Below, one piece after another: positions 1-7,789 of a DNA stretch of 64,000 nt. A program made the translations under genes and the position numbers. Source of the DNA: Oceanospirillum maris DSM 6286 (GTDB lineage Bacteria; Pseudomonadota; Gammaproteobacteria; Pseudomonadales; Halomonadaceae). Under the pieces are notes generated by a model. That model ran no database searches and was not told the DNA's origin. It worked only from the letters and a program-made list of their open reading frames with translations. Location of the stretch: contig NZ_AUGW01000011.1 in assembly GCF_000422865.1 (NCBI RefSeq), positions 62,001-126,000 on the forward strand. The letters run 5' to 3'. Position 1 is the first letter of the stretch. Every line of letters starts with the position of its first letter.

Positions 1-757
1 GAAGCTTCCTTAATAACGCCTTTAAATAAGTACGAACAGTCTCCGGCCTTAGGGCCAGAATAGCCGCAGTTTCCACTGCTGATTTCCCCTGTGCCGCCCA
101 AAATAAACACTCCTGCTCTCGCTTAGAAAGTAATGCGGAAGGAGGGGCGCTCAATTGCCTAAGTGCTTTAAATTCTGGCCGTAAACAGATCTGAGCGAAG
201 CGATGTACGCAGTACAGTAAATTTGCTTGGGTTTGGTCCGAAAAGGGAGGCGGTTTCGGGTTGTTTCTATGGGACAAGCAAGATAGCGCCATATACTCTC
301 GACCGGGAAAATGTACCGGCGTGACCCAGAGTTCCTGAAAACCCTCTTCATGTAAGGCATTTAACCAACGCTGATCCGCTAGGGTTAAATTGGTGCTCCA
401 TTTACTGGGCTGGTCAAGCTCAAAACGCTGAGGTAACGTCTGTTGCAGCGCCTGCTTCCATGTCGGTGATAGCTCGTGGCTTAAGGGGTTCTTGTCGCTA
501 TTTTTTGAACGCTCTCGCCAGCGTTTAAGCCAGTGCATATTGTACTCACCCGCATTTAATAACGGGTGAACCGGCCCTGGTGTACGGTTAGGCAATTCAC
601 CAACAGGGGCGTAGATTAAGCTGGCGCTATCAAAGCCGATGCCCTTAATCAGTTCTTCAAGTGCTTGTTGAATCGCGGGAAGGCTCGTCAATGTTGACCA
701 GTCTGGTTGCTGAATGTAATAAAGCTCTTCAAGATTCGGTGTAACGTCCGATGTCAT
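1..757 (-). CDS. LuxR-family regulator with autoinducer-binding-like domain, C-terminus cut by window edge
   Basis: The minus-strand frame is open from an ATG at 757 to base 1, giving about 252 residues without a stop. The last 45 residues read as a LuxR (GerE-type) helix-turn-helix, with LSKREQECLFWAAQGKSA followed by ETAAILALRPETVRTY. The first 180 residues resemble the autoinducer-binding domain in layout. Around residues 75-95 (WLKRWRERS, then NPLSHEL) the tyrosine and aspartate usual in AHL receptors appear to be Trp and Asn; this alignment was made by eye. No luxI-like synthase is in the window, so it would be a solo receptor. The ATG lies one base after the stop of the upstream LysR gene, so the two are probably co-transcribed. 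The ligand is unknown. Confidence 0.8.
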   Translation of the reverse strand, partial: MTSDVTPNLEELYYIQQPDWSTLTSLPAIQQALEELIKGIGFDSASLIYAPVGELPNRTPGPVHPLLNAGEYNMHWLKRWRERSKNSDKNPLSHELSPTWKQALQQTLPQRFELDQPSKWSTNLTLADQRWLNALHEEGFQELWVTPVHFPGREYMALSCLSHRNNPKPPPFSDQTQANLLYCVHRFAQICLRPEFKALRQLSAPPSALLSKREQECLFWAAQGKSAVETAAILALRPETVRTYLKALLRKL

Positions 758-758
758 C

Positions 759-1709
759 TTACACCCCCAGTCCTTTTTCCTGCATACAGTTGCGTATCAC
801 CGTACGAAGCCAGTGAATACCGGGATCATCATTTTTACGGGCCTCCCATATTTGGCAAACATGCAACGGCTCAAAATCAATAGGGGCTTGATAGGTTCTT
901 AACGTAGAGCTTGGACAGATAAGATCCGCCGCATATTGGTTGATCACCGTGATCATATTCGTACCGGCAAGGATAAAAGGCAGCGTTGCAATATAAGGGG
1001 TTTTTACCACCACTTTACGGGTTAAACCAAGGGTGGCTAGCTTCTTGTTAACCAAAATTGGTTCATCCTCACGATGAGATAGTGCCACGTGGGGTGGTGA
1101 CAAAAACTCAGCCTTAGAGAGCGCAGGCTTATCGCCATAGACGCTTTCATCACCAACGCAAACCAGCTTGTCTTCGTAAAGGCGCTCAAAACAACTGCCC
1201 TGCGGTAGATATTCAAACTGAGTAATAGCAAGATCCAGCTCCTGTTCTTGTAATAGCCGGTAAGCCATCTCAGGATTGGATATTTTGGCATACAGAATAT
1301 TGAAACTGATCCCAGGTGCCTGCTCTTTAACCGCGTTAACAAGGTAAGGCGCTAGTTCGTTGATCATAAAATCCATAACGCCGATACGAAACTCTCTTAC
1401 CTCTTTTTCAGGGTGAAAACTATGGCTGCTAGCGATAGCCTCATCTAATTGAAGTAGGCCAGTTTCAATACGCAGATAGAGACGGCTTGCCAGCGGGCTA
1501 GGCTGCATACCTTCCGATGTTTTGATAAATAATTCATCATCGAATTGCCCTCTAAGTTTCTTAAGAGCATGGCTCATAGCTGGTTGGCTTAAGCTAATAC
1601 GAGCGGCGGCTCGGGTTAAATGACGCTCTTGGTAAAGGGCATGAAAGGCGACCAATAGGTTTAGGTTTACACGGCTTAAACGCTGACTAAGATTCTGAGT
1701 ATCTGACAT
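759..1709 (-). CDS. LysR-family transcriptional regulator
   Basis: A 316-residue protein of normal LysR length. The N-terminal winged helix-turn-helix (residues about 15-75) contains HLTRAAARISLSQPAMSHAL and LKKLRGQFDDELFIKT, typical of the NodD/PcpR-like branch. The remainder is the periplasmic-binding-protein-like effector domain. It is divergent from the D-lactate dehydrogenase-type gene at 2113 across a 403-bp gap, the usual arrangement for a LysR regulator and its target, so control of the 2113-4748 genes is a reasonable inference. It is followed directly by the LuxR gene on the same strand. Confidence 0.88.
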   Translation of the reverse strand: MSDTQNLSQRLSRVNLNLLVAFHALYQERHLTRAAARISLSQPAMSHALKKLRGQFDDELFIKTSEGMQPSPLASRLYLRIETGLLQLDEAIASSHSFHPEKEVREFRIGVMDFMINELAPYLVNAVKEQAPGISFNILYAKISNPEMAYRLLQEQELDLAITQFEYLPQGSCFERLYEDKLVCVGDESVYGDKPALSKAEFLSPPHVALSHREDEPILVNKKLATLGLTRKVVVKTPYIATLPFILAGTNMITVINQYAADLICPSSTLRTYQAPIDFEPLHVCQIWEARKNDDPGIHWLRTVIRNCMQEKGLGV

Positions 1710-2112
1710 AGAGAGTGATGATCAACCTGTGTTTATGAGCGGTGTTGCCATGGATAGAAGTAATAGCCTGTGCAGCCATAATGGCACTGAATAAACTAAA
1801 TCAATAGTGCATCGATTTAGCGAATAATCATTTAAGTTGCCATAGCATACTGCCGCGACTCAATGTCCTTTTTGCCCTTTTAGAATGCGTCAAACAAAGC
1901 ATTGTAGTGATTTTTGATTAAAAAAAGCGCATCTAATTTATAAAATATCTATATTTTCGCTAATTGTCACTGATGTGTCATTACTTTTTTGAATGGATAG
2001 ATTCTAATAAATAATTTTTTTACTGCCACGGCAGGTTCTATGATCAGAGAGCTTAATGATGATACTAACGATAAGAAGAGTTTTACCTTTAAGGTAATCA
2101 GGAGCTACCCCT
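1710..2112. promoter_or_regulatory. Divergent intergenic region between lysR-type gene and D-lactate dehydrogenase-type gene
   Basis: This 403-bp AT-rich stretch has no credible gene. It must contain both divergent promoters. A 15-base palindrome with seven-base arms (TTACCTT T AAGGTAA, 2083-2097) sits just before the AGGAG ribosome binding site of the 2113 gene. It could act as an operator or as a hairpin near the translation start. I could not place a LysR box with confidence. Confidence 0.5.
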
Positions 2113-3528
2113 ATGAGTCATGATGTTCCCCATCAATATGCAGATCAAAGCCTGCGAGCACAGGTTGTTGAACAGCTCCAAGAATGGTTAGGTGATCGCC
2201 TAATCACCACCCAAGCGGTGCGAGATCAGCATGGGAAGGGTGAGGACAGCTATGGCTGTATGCCTCCTGATGCCGTTGCTATGGTGCACTCCAATGAAGA
2301 GGTGGCTCAGATTTTAGCGCTGTGCCATCAACACAAGATGCCTGTTGTACCCTATGGAACCGGTAGCTCGGTAGAAGGTCACTTAATGGCCTTGGAGGGC
2401 GGCATCTCGATTGATCTATCGGAGATGGATCAGGTGCTTGAGGTTAACCCAGAAGATCTAGATTGTCGTGTTCAAGCCGGTGTCACCCGCGAGGCGCTGA
2501 ATCAGGCCCTGCGCTATGAAGGTATTTTCTTTCCAATTGACCCTGGGGCAAATGCCAGTATTGGTGGCATGGTTTCTACCCGAGCCTCAGGTACTAATGC
2601 CGTGCGCTATGGCACCATGCGGGAGAACGTGATCGGCCTTACGGTTGTAACCCCCGATGGTCGTATTATTAAGACAGGTGGCCGTGCCCGTAAAAGCTCC
2701 GCCGGTTATGACTTAACCCATCTTTATACCGGTTCTGAAGGAACCCTTGGTATCGTAACCGAGGTTCAACTGCGCCTGCACCCTATTCCTGAAACAATTA
2801 AAGCCGCAACCTGTCAGTTTAATGATCTAAAAAGTGCGGTTGATACCGTTATTTCTGTGATGCAGTGCGCCATTCCTGTTGCCCGTATAGAGCTGCTGAA
2901 CGGCCTGCAGATGCAAGCTTGTGTTAACTATTCCAAGCTAGAAGGTTTTGAGCCAAAGCCAACGCTCTTTTTTGAATTCAATGGCACCGCCGCTTCTGTT
3001 GCAGAGCAAGTAACATTGGTAGAAGAGCTGGCGGCCTCCATGGGGGGAAGTGCTTTTAATTGGGCAGAAACCACCGAAGAGCGCAATGCGCTTTGGAAAG
3101 CCCGCCATCAAGCCTATTTTGCAGGGCTGGCCATGCAACCGAATGCTTCAGTGCTAACGACCGATGTCTGTGTACCCGTCTCTCGCCTTGCCGAAGCGGT
3201 GCTTTACTCTGAGCAAGAAGCGATCAATACGGGCTTAACCTGCCCTATTGTGGGCCATGTGGGAGATGGCAATTTCCATGTCCTGATACTCTTTGATGAG
3301 GCTAGTGCAGATCAGCAAGCTAAAGCTAAAGGGTTGTCTAAGGGCATTGTGGCAAAAGCACTAAAACTTGAAGGTACTTGTACCGGTGAGCATGGTATCG
3401 GCTTTGGTAAAAAAGGGTATTTACAACAAGAACATGGCGAAGGGGTTGATCTAATGCGCAGCCTAAAACTTGCCTTGGACCCTCACTATATTATGAATCC
3501 CGGTAAGATTTTTGATCCTGTACCTTAA
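2113..3528 (+). CDS. FAD-linked oxidase, D-lactate dehydrogenase (cytochrome) type
   Basis: A 471-residue protein of the GlcD/DLD flavoprotein family. Residues about 40-220 form the FAD-binding (PCMH-type) domain, with VVPYGTGSSVEGHL, the glycine-rich GANASIGGMVSTRASGTNA and YTGSEGTLGIVTE. The C-terminal FAD-oxidase domain has HVGDGNFHV, GTCTGEHGIG and the terminal MNPGKIFDP. Length and motifs fit the D-lactate dehydrogenases related to human LDHD and yeast Dld1 better than E. coli GlcD. The expected reaction is oxidation of D-lactate or another D-2-hydroxyacid to the 2-oxoacid with electrons passed onward. The next gene is a TRAP binding protein of the 2-oxoacid type, which fits a 2-hydroxy/2-oxoacid use locus. 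Exact substrate not determinable. Confidence 0.87.
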   Translation: MSHDVPHQYADQSLRAQVVEQLQEWLGDRLITTQAVRDQHGKGEDSYGCMPPDAVAMVHSNEEVAQILALCHQHKMPVVPYGTGSSVEGHLMALEGGISIDLSEMDQVLEVNPEDLDCRVQAGVTREALNQALRYEGIFFPIDPGANASIGGMVSTRASGTNAVRYGTMRENVIGLTVVTPDGRIIKTGGRARKSSAGYDLTHLYTGSEGTLGIVTEVQLRLHPIPETIKAATCQFNDLKSAVDTVISVMQCAIPVARIELLNGLQMQACVNYSKLEGFEPKPTLFFEFNGTAASVAEQVTLVEELAASMGGSAFNWAETTEERNALWKARHQAYFAGLAMQPNASVLTTDVCVPVSRLAEAVLYSEQEAINTGLTCPIVGHVGDGNFHVLILFDEASADQQAKAKGLSKGIVAKALKLEGTCTGEHGIGFGKKGYLQQEHGEGVDLMRSLKLALDPHYIMNPGKIFDPVP

Positions 3529-3644
3529 AATTCGAACGTATACCCACAAGCGCGAAAGTTGAACGATCAAAGCAAGACAATAAAAACGACATAATAAGAA
3601 AACATCAAAAACCCTAAGTAAAAACGGATGCTGGAGCAGCACAC

Positions 3645-4748
3645 ATGATTTTGGATACTCAATCACCCCTTAAGACGCTAACCAAAGCAGTAACCCTGAC
3701 CGCTGCTTTAGTACCGGCAGGATTAGCCGCAACACAGGCCGTTGCGGCCGACCGACTGATGCTGAAGACGCCCACTGCATTTCCTACGAAGCTACCTGCC
3801 GTTGGTTCGCCGATTGTTAAATTGGCTGATATTCTTAACACCGCCAGCGGTGGTGCTATCCGTATGAAAATTTATGAGCCAGGTAAGCTGATCGCGCCAT
3901 CTGAAATTCTTGGTGCGGTCTCTGCCGGTAAAGTTAATTCAGGCTTTGCTGCGTCTGCAAACTGGCAGGGTAAAATGCCGGCGGCGGCGTTTTTTACTTC
4001 GGTACCCTTTGGCCCCGAAGCCAGCGAATTTATGGCTTGGATGTATTACGGTAATGGCCGTAAATTGCATCAAGAGATGTACGACACCTCCGGCTATCAT
4101 GTACATGCTATCCCCTGCGGCATGATCCCACCGGAAACCTCCGGCTGGTTTGCCAAACCCATTGATACGGTTGAAGACCTTAAAGGCTTGAATATGCGCT
4201 TCTACGGTCTAGGTGCCAATGTTATGGATAAAATGGGCGTGGGTACGGTGCAAATCCCACCGGCAGAAATTTTTAGCGCTTTAGAAAAAGGCGCCATTGA
4301 TGCAGCAGAGTTCTCTCTGCCTCAAGTTGATCAGATGTTGGGCTTTCAGAAAATTGTCAAATACAACTACTTCCCTGGTTGGCATCAGCAAACATCCATG
4401 CAGGAGCTATTAATCAATAAAGATGTTTGGGAAAAAATGAACACCCAGCAGCAATCTTTGTTGGAAACCGCCTGTAAAGCTGTGGTCGCAGATTCTTTAG
4501 CAGAAGGTGAAGCAAAGCAGTTTGAAGTACTGGCCAATGCCAAGCAAAATGGTGTTGAAATCCGCTATTGGAGTGATGATATTCTAGCGGCGTACAATAA
4601 AGCGTGGGGCGAAGTAGTTTCTGAACAGAGCGAAAAGAACGCTTTCTTTAAAAAAGTGTGGACAGATCTTAACGGATTCCGTAAAGGTTATGATCTATGG
4701 GAAAAATACGCCTTCCTACCCCGTGATACGTCTGGGGCAGATAACTAG
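3645..4748 (+). CDS. TRAP transporter solute-binding protein (DctP/TakP-like), orphan
   Basis: A 367-residue periplasmic protein. A signal peptide ends near ATQAVAADR (about residue 34). The body has DctP-family features: GPEASEFMAWMYYGNG, the ETSGWFAKPIDTVEDLKGL segment with the conserved Arg two lines later (LNMRFYG), and the GAIDAAEFSLPQVDQ region. The long form and these motifs match the TakP-like (2-oxo acid, lactate) subgroup of TRAP binding proteins. No DctQ/DctM membrane genes are adjacent; the only pair in the window (49626-51545) has its own binding protein. It is probably co-transcribed with the D-lactate dehydrogenase gene 116 bp upstream. Confidence 0.87.
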   Translation: MILDTQSPLKTLTKAVTLTAALVPAGLAATQAVAADRLMLKTPTAFPTKLPAVGSPIVKLADILNTASGGAIRMKIYEPGKLIAPSEILGAVSAGKVNSGFAASANWQGKMPAAAFFTSVPFGPEASEFMAWMYYGNGRKLHQEMYDTSGYHVHAIPCGMIPPETSGWFAKPIDTVEDLKGLNMRFYGLGANVMDKMGVGTVQIPPAEIFSALEKGAIDAAEFSLPQVDQMLGFQKIVKYNYFPGWHQQTSMQELLINKDVWEKMNTQQQSLLETACKAVVADSLAEGEAKQFEVLANAKQNGVEIRYWSDDILAAYNKAWGEVVSEQSEKNAFFKKVWTDLNGFRKGYDLWEKYAFLPRDTSGADN

Positions 4749-4813
4749 TCGATAGTTTTTATTTAGATCGTACTTTCTCAGAGAGGACGCTCTTCCTGTC
4801 TCTCTGGATTTTT

Positions 4814-4839
4814 AGCCGCTGATGAAGCGGCTTTTTTAT
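4814..4839 (+). terminator. Rho-independent terminator after the TRAP binding protein
   Basis: A six-pair stem AGCCGC/GCGGCT (4814-4819 and 4827-4832) with a seven-base loop is followed by a run of T. It lies about 65 bases after the stop of the TRAP binding-protein gene. Confidence 0.8.
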
Positions 4840-4907
4840 TAGTTTATTTTAATGTTTCACGTTCGTTTGGGTTGTGTTGAGAGCGTGATCTTTTTGGAGA
4901 GGATTTT

Positions 4908-5390
4908 ATGGCGACAGTTCAGATCCGTACGGCCAATAAGGCTGATATTGACCAGATTTATGATTACATTGTTGAATTGGCGGTGTATGAGAAAGAACCT
5001 GATGCGGTTAAAACGACTCCACAAGCACTGAGCGATGCGCTTTTTGGTGAGCAAGCAAAAGCCTATGGTTTGATTTGTGAAGTTGATGAAAAAATAGCCG
5101 GTTATGCCATCTATTTTTATAATTTCTCAACATGGCTTGGGCAGTACGGTATCTATCTGGAAGATCTTTATATTTCGCCAGACTTCCGAGGTTGTGGCGC
5201 AGGTAAAGCACTCTTAAAGCATCTGGCAGAAAAAGCGGTTGCTGAAAACTGTGGTCGTTTTGAATGGAGCGTTTTGGACTGGAATAAGCCTTCTATCGAC
5301 TTTTATGAGTCTTTTGGTGCTAAGCCTCAGGATGAGTGGGTGGGTTATCGCCTCACCGGTGATGCGTTAAAGGATTTTGCAGCGTCTTGA
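4908..5390 (+). CDS. GNAT-family N-acetyltransferase
   Basis: A 160-residue single-domain GNAT protein. The acetyl-CoA loop is visible as DFRGCGAGKALLKHL (about residues 94-108), preceded by the beta-strand LYLEDLYI-like segment (IYLEDLYISP) and followed by WSVLDWNKPSIDFYESFGA, the motif-B region. The EDLYV/DWN pattern resembles the spermidine/spermine (diamine) acetyltransferase subgroup, but the substrate cannot be read from sequence. A GGAG ribosome binding site precedes the ATG. It stands alone between two terminator-like hairpins. Confidence 0.85.
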   Translation: MATVQIRTANKADIDQIYDYIVELAVYEKEPDAVKTTPQALSDALFGEQAKAYGLICEVDEKIAGYAIYFYNFSTWLGQYGIYLEDLYISPDFRGCGAGKALLKHLAEKAVAENCGRFEWSVLDWNKPSIDFYESFGAKPQDEWVGYRLTGDALKDFAAS

Positions 5391-5401
5391 TCATAAACAA
5401 T

Positions 5402-5442
5402 GCAATAAGCCCCAACAGGTGCTGTCTGTTGAGGCTTATTGC
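5402..5442. terminator. Long hairpin between convergent genes, likely bidirectional terminator
   Basis: Arms 5402-5418 and 5426-5442 pair over 17 positions with one C/A mismatch around a seven-base loop. It lies between the convergent GNAT gene and the minus-strand gene at 5491. A classic T run is missing, so it could also be a REP-like palindrome. Confidence 0.6.
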
Positions 5443-5490
5443 TACAGGCCAACATTAACCTGTTTTGTTCGACTAGCCTGTCTCGTTTGA

Positions 5491-5961
5491 TTAACCTGTT
5501 ACGTTCAACAAGAAACCTGTTTCTTCAGACTCACCGCTGGTTAGTAGGTCTGTTAAGGCTTCAAAGTCGATGCCATCTTCAGTAAAGATGGCTGAGGCAG
5601 CTTCAGAGCCGTATTCTTCAACCAATTTTGCTTCAAGCTCTTCGGTAGAAGACATGCTATCGCTTGATGGTGGCGGCGGTGGTGGTGGACCTCCAGCAGG
5701 TTTACCTTGACCTTCTTCTGGAGCATTAGCTGCCAGCAGATCTGTCAGGGCGGTAACATCTAAAGTGCCGTCTTCTGCGATTAGACCGGTTGTTGCGTCT
5801 TCACCGAAACGACTTTCCAGGTTCTCGATCAGCGTGTCTAAATCGACATCGCCATCTTCAACAGACTGCGCCATGCGACCCGCCATCTCTTCGGCAGATG
5901 GTGGCTTACGCATCTGTTGCATCGAGTCCATGCTGGTACTTTGAATGCCATTAATACTCAT
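5491..5961 (-). CDS. Small acidic protein with internal duplication and polyproline linker, function unknown
   Basis: A 156-residue acidic protein without a signal peptide or membrane segment. Two similar blocks are visible. Block one (about residues 43-80) contains LIENLESRFGEDATTGLI and DGTLDVTALTDLLA. Block two (about 110-146) contains LEAKLVEEYGSEAASAIF and DGIDFEALTDLLTS. Between them lies a glycine/proline linker with seven consecutive prolines. Asp-rich segments such as VEDGDVDLDTL look loosely EF-hand-like, but I do not see a complete canonical 12-residue calcium loop. It stands alone. I do not recognise the family. Confidence 0.72.
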   Translation of the reverse strand: MSINGIQSTSMDSMQQMRKPPSAEEMAGRMAQSVEDGDVDLDTLIENLESRFGEDATTGLIAEDGTLDVTALTDLLAANAPEEGQGKPAGGPPPPPPPSSDSMSSTEELEAKLVEEYGSEAASAIFTEDGIDFEALTDLLTSGESEETGFLLNVTG

Positions 5962-6190
5962 GTGTAACTCCTTTGATTGAGTGTTTCTGTGCCCTTGTAT
6001 AGGAGCAAGGCCAATGCCTAAAAGTGAAATAGAAACAAAGGTTTGAATCTCTTTTCATTACTTGGTGTTTCTTAACCTTTCTTTGCATTCAAAAGAAGAA
6101 TTGCACTTTCTTTACACTCTTTACATTATCGGTTGGGGTTTGCTTAAGCTGCTGTTATGGCCCTATTTTTATACCGGCAAAAAGAGGAAT

Positions 6191-6217
6191 TAAAAAAGCG
6201 GCAATAAAATGCCGCTT
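6191..6217 (-). terminator. Rho-independent terminator of the cpxP-like gene
   Basis: Arms AAGCGGCA (6196-6203) and TGCCGCTT (6210-6217) pair perfectly. Read on the minus strand the hairpin runs into a T tract, just after the stop of the gene at 6254-6871. Confidence 0.82.
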
Positions 6218-6253
6218 AAATGGTATTGCCGCTGGTCGATGCCTGTTTTGCAG

Positions 6254-6871
6254 TTAATCGTGCTTTTCGTGTGGCGCTGGATGATTCTGTTGAATCGCCT
6301 CTAGCTTTTTACGTTGTGCTGGATTTAAAAGCTGAAACAGGTCTTTTCTAAATGTGGCCTGATCTTGAATATGACGGGCAATTTCCTGCTGCTGTTGGCT
6401 AATAAAGGTATCCACTTGTGCTTGATAGTTATCTGCCAGAGGGTCTAGCTGTCCAAGTCTTTGACGCAATAGAACCGATAGCGGTGGTTCGGGTGGCGTC
6501 GGTTGATGCTTTATAAACAACGCTTTTAGCTTAACGACTTGCGCATCACTTAAATCCAGAAATCGTTGAGTCTTTGAAAGACGCTTCTGCATCACGTCGT
6601 CGCGGTTTTCTGCATTCATCTCTCTATGTGCTGGCGGCTTACCATCCGAATCTTTTTTATCACCGTGATTTTCCGGCCCGTGGCCACTTTTAGGCAGGGC
6701 TTTTTGTGGATGGCCGTCCATCGGATGACCTTGCGGGCAATGCTCTGGTTGAATGGGGTCAAACGGCATCGGTGGATTGGCTTCTGGGTGAGCAGTAGCG
6801 GTTGTACTTAGAGTAAGTGCTACAAGAGTAGCACTTGCCATTGCCAATAGGTTCTTTTTGCTGATAACCAT
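6254..6871 (-). CDS. cpxP: Periplasmic Spy/CpxP-family protein
   Basis: A 205-residue exported protein. The signal peptide ends near TTATAHPEA (about residue 28). A His/Pro/Gly-rich segment follows (residues 30-85), then an alpha-helical region with two degenerate LTxxQ-type motifs (LDLSDAQVVKLKAL, and LLNPAQRKKLEAI near the C-terminus), the hallmark of Spy/CpxP chaperones. In known systems CpxP inhibits the sensor CpxA and binds misfolded envelope proteins. It is divergent from cpxR/cpxA with a CpxR box in the shared promoter, which supports the CpxP reading. The His-rich N-terminal stretch might bind metal and is unusual for CpxP. Confidence 0.8.
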   Translation of the reverse strand: MVISKKNLLAMASATLVALTLSTTATAHPEANPPMPFDPIQPEHCPQGHPMDGHPQKALPKSGHGPENHGDKKDSDGKPPAHREMNAENRDDVMQKRLSKTQRFLDLSDAQVVKLKALFIKHQPTPPEPPLSVLLRQRLGQLDPLADNYQAQVDTFISQQQQEIARHIQDQATFRKDLFQLLNPAQRKKLEAIQQNHPAPHEKHD

Positions 6872-6966
6872 GGTTATATCCTTCTTTTCATCAATCGGTG
6901 AAGACTGTTCTCACAATAGTTAAAAAGAGTATGAGCAAAAGGGACGCAAAGTTGTGATACACCGAT

Positions 6967-6981
6967 GTAAAGTTAGGTAAA
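6967..6981. promoter_or_regulatory. CpxR box
   Basis: The sequence is GTAAA-GTTAG-GTAAA, an exact match to the known CpxR consensus GTAAA-N5-GTAAA. It lies in the 182-bp gap between the divergent cpxP-like gene and cpxR, so autoregulation of both directions is likely. Confidence 0.82.
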
Positions 6982-7053
6982 ACTAAGGCTTATCCTTCTT
7001 ATCTAGTCGATGAATCCTTGTATCATACTTAAACCCCTTATTGAGGAATTCCT

Positions 7054-7782
7054 ATGCCAAGTGAGCGTCTTTTATTAGTTGATGATGACCGTGAGCTCTG
7101 TAGCTTACTGAGTGAATATTTATCGGCTGAAGATTATCAGGTTGAGTGTGCCTACAATGGTCAGCAGGCTCTAGAAAAACTGCAAAGTCAAAGCTACGGT
7201 CTAGTTGTGCTGGATATTATGATGCCAGGTATGTCTGGTTTAGAGTTACTACAACAGATACGCCCTCGCTATACCTTGCCGGTGATTATGCTTACCGGTC
7301 GTGGCGATGAAATTGATCGTATCCTTGGTTTAGAAATGGGAGCCGATGACTATTTGGGCAAGCCCTGTAACCCTAGGGAGTTGTTGGCTCGTATTCGTGC
7401 TGTATTACGCCGATTGTCCCATCAAGCGCCATTAGAAGGGCGGTTGCCCGATACGGCGATGACGGTTGCCGGACTTTCACTTAACCCGACAACCCGTGAT
7501 GTTACGGTTAACGGCGAACCGTTAGATCTGACCAGCGCGGAGTTCAATGTCTTAGCTTATTTAATGCAGCACGCAGGGCAGGTTTTAGGCAAAGATCAGT
7601 TGACTCGCTGGGTATTGCACCGTGAAATTAGTGCTTATGATCGTGCCATTGATGTGCATGTTAGTCGTGTTCGGCAAAAACTGGCTAAGAGTTTTGCTCA
7701 TACACCTCGTGTACCGAAAGAGTTGATTAAAACGGTACGCGGTCAGGGTTATATTTTTGTGCTTTCAGATCTAATAGACTAG
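7054..7782 (+). CDS. cpxR: Response regulator CpxR (OmpR family)
   Basis: A 242-residue OmpR-type regulator. The receiver domain shows the acidic pocket (D10-D12), phospho-acceptor D54 in VLDIMMPG, T81 and K103 (YLGKPCNPRELLARIRAVLRR region, close to enteric CpxR). The C-terminal winged helix (about residues 140-240) has LDLTSAEFNVLAYL and AIDVHVSRVRQKL. It precedes the sensor kinase by 7 bp and is divergent from the cpxP-like gene. Envelope-stress response is the inferred role. Confidence 0.88.
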   Translation: MPSERLLLVDDDRELCSLLSEYLSAEDYQVECAYNGQQALEKLQSQSYGLVVLDIMMPGMSGLELLQQIRPRYTLPVIMLTGRGDEIDRILGLEMGADDYLGKPCNPRELLARIRAVLRRLSHQAPLEGRLPDTAMTVAGLSLNPTTRDVTVNGEPLDLTSAEFNVLAYLMQHAGQVLGKDQLTRWVLHREISAYDRAIDVHVSRVRQKLAKSFAHTPRVPKELIKTVRGQGYIFVLSDLID

Positions 7783-7789
7783 GAATGCG

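Noticed and set aside
1914-1944. Possible -35/-10 pair (TTGATT, TATAAA) before the D-lactate dehydrogenase gene
   Set aside because: Spacing of 19 and AT-rich surroundings make a chance match likely.
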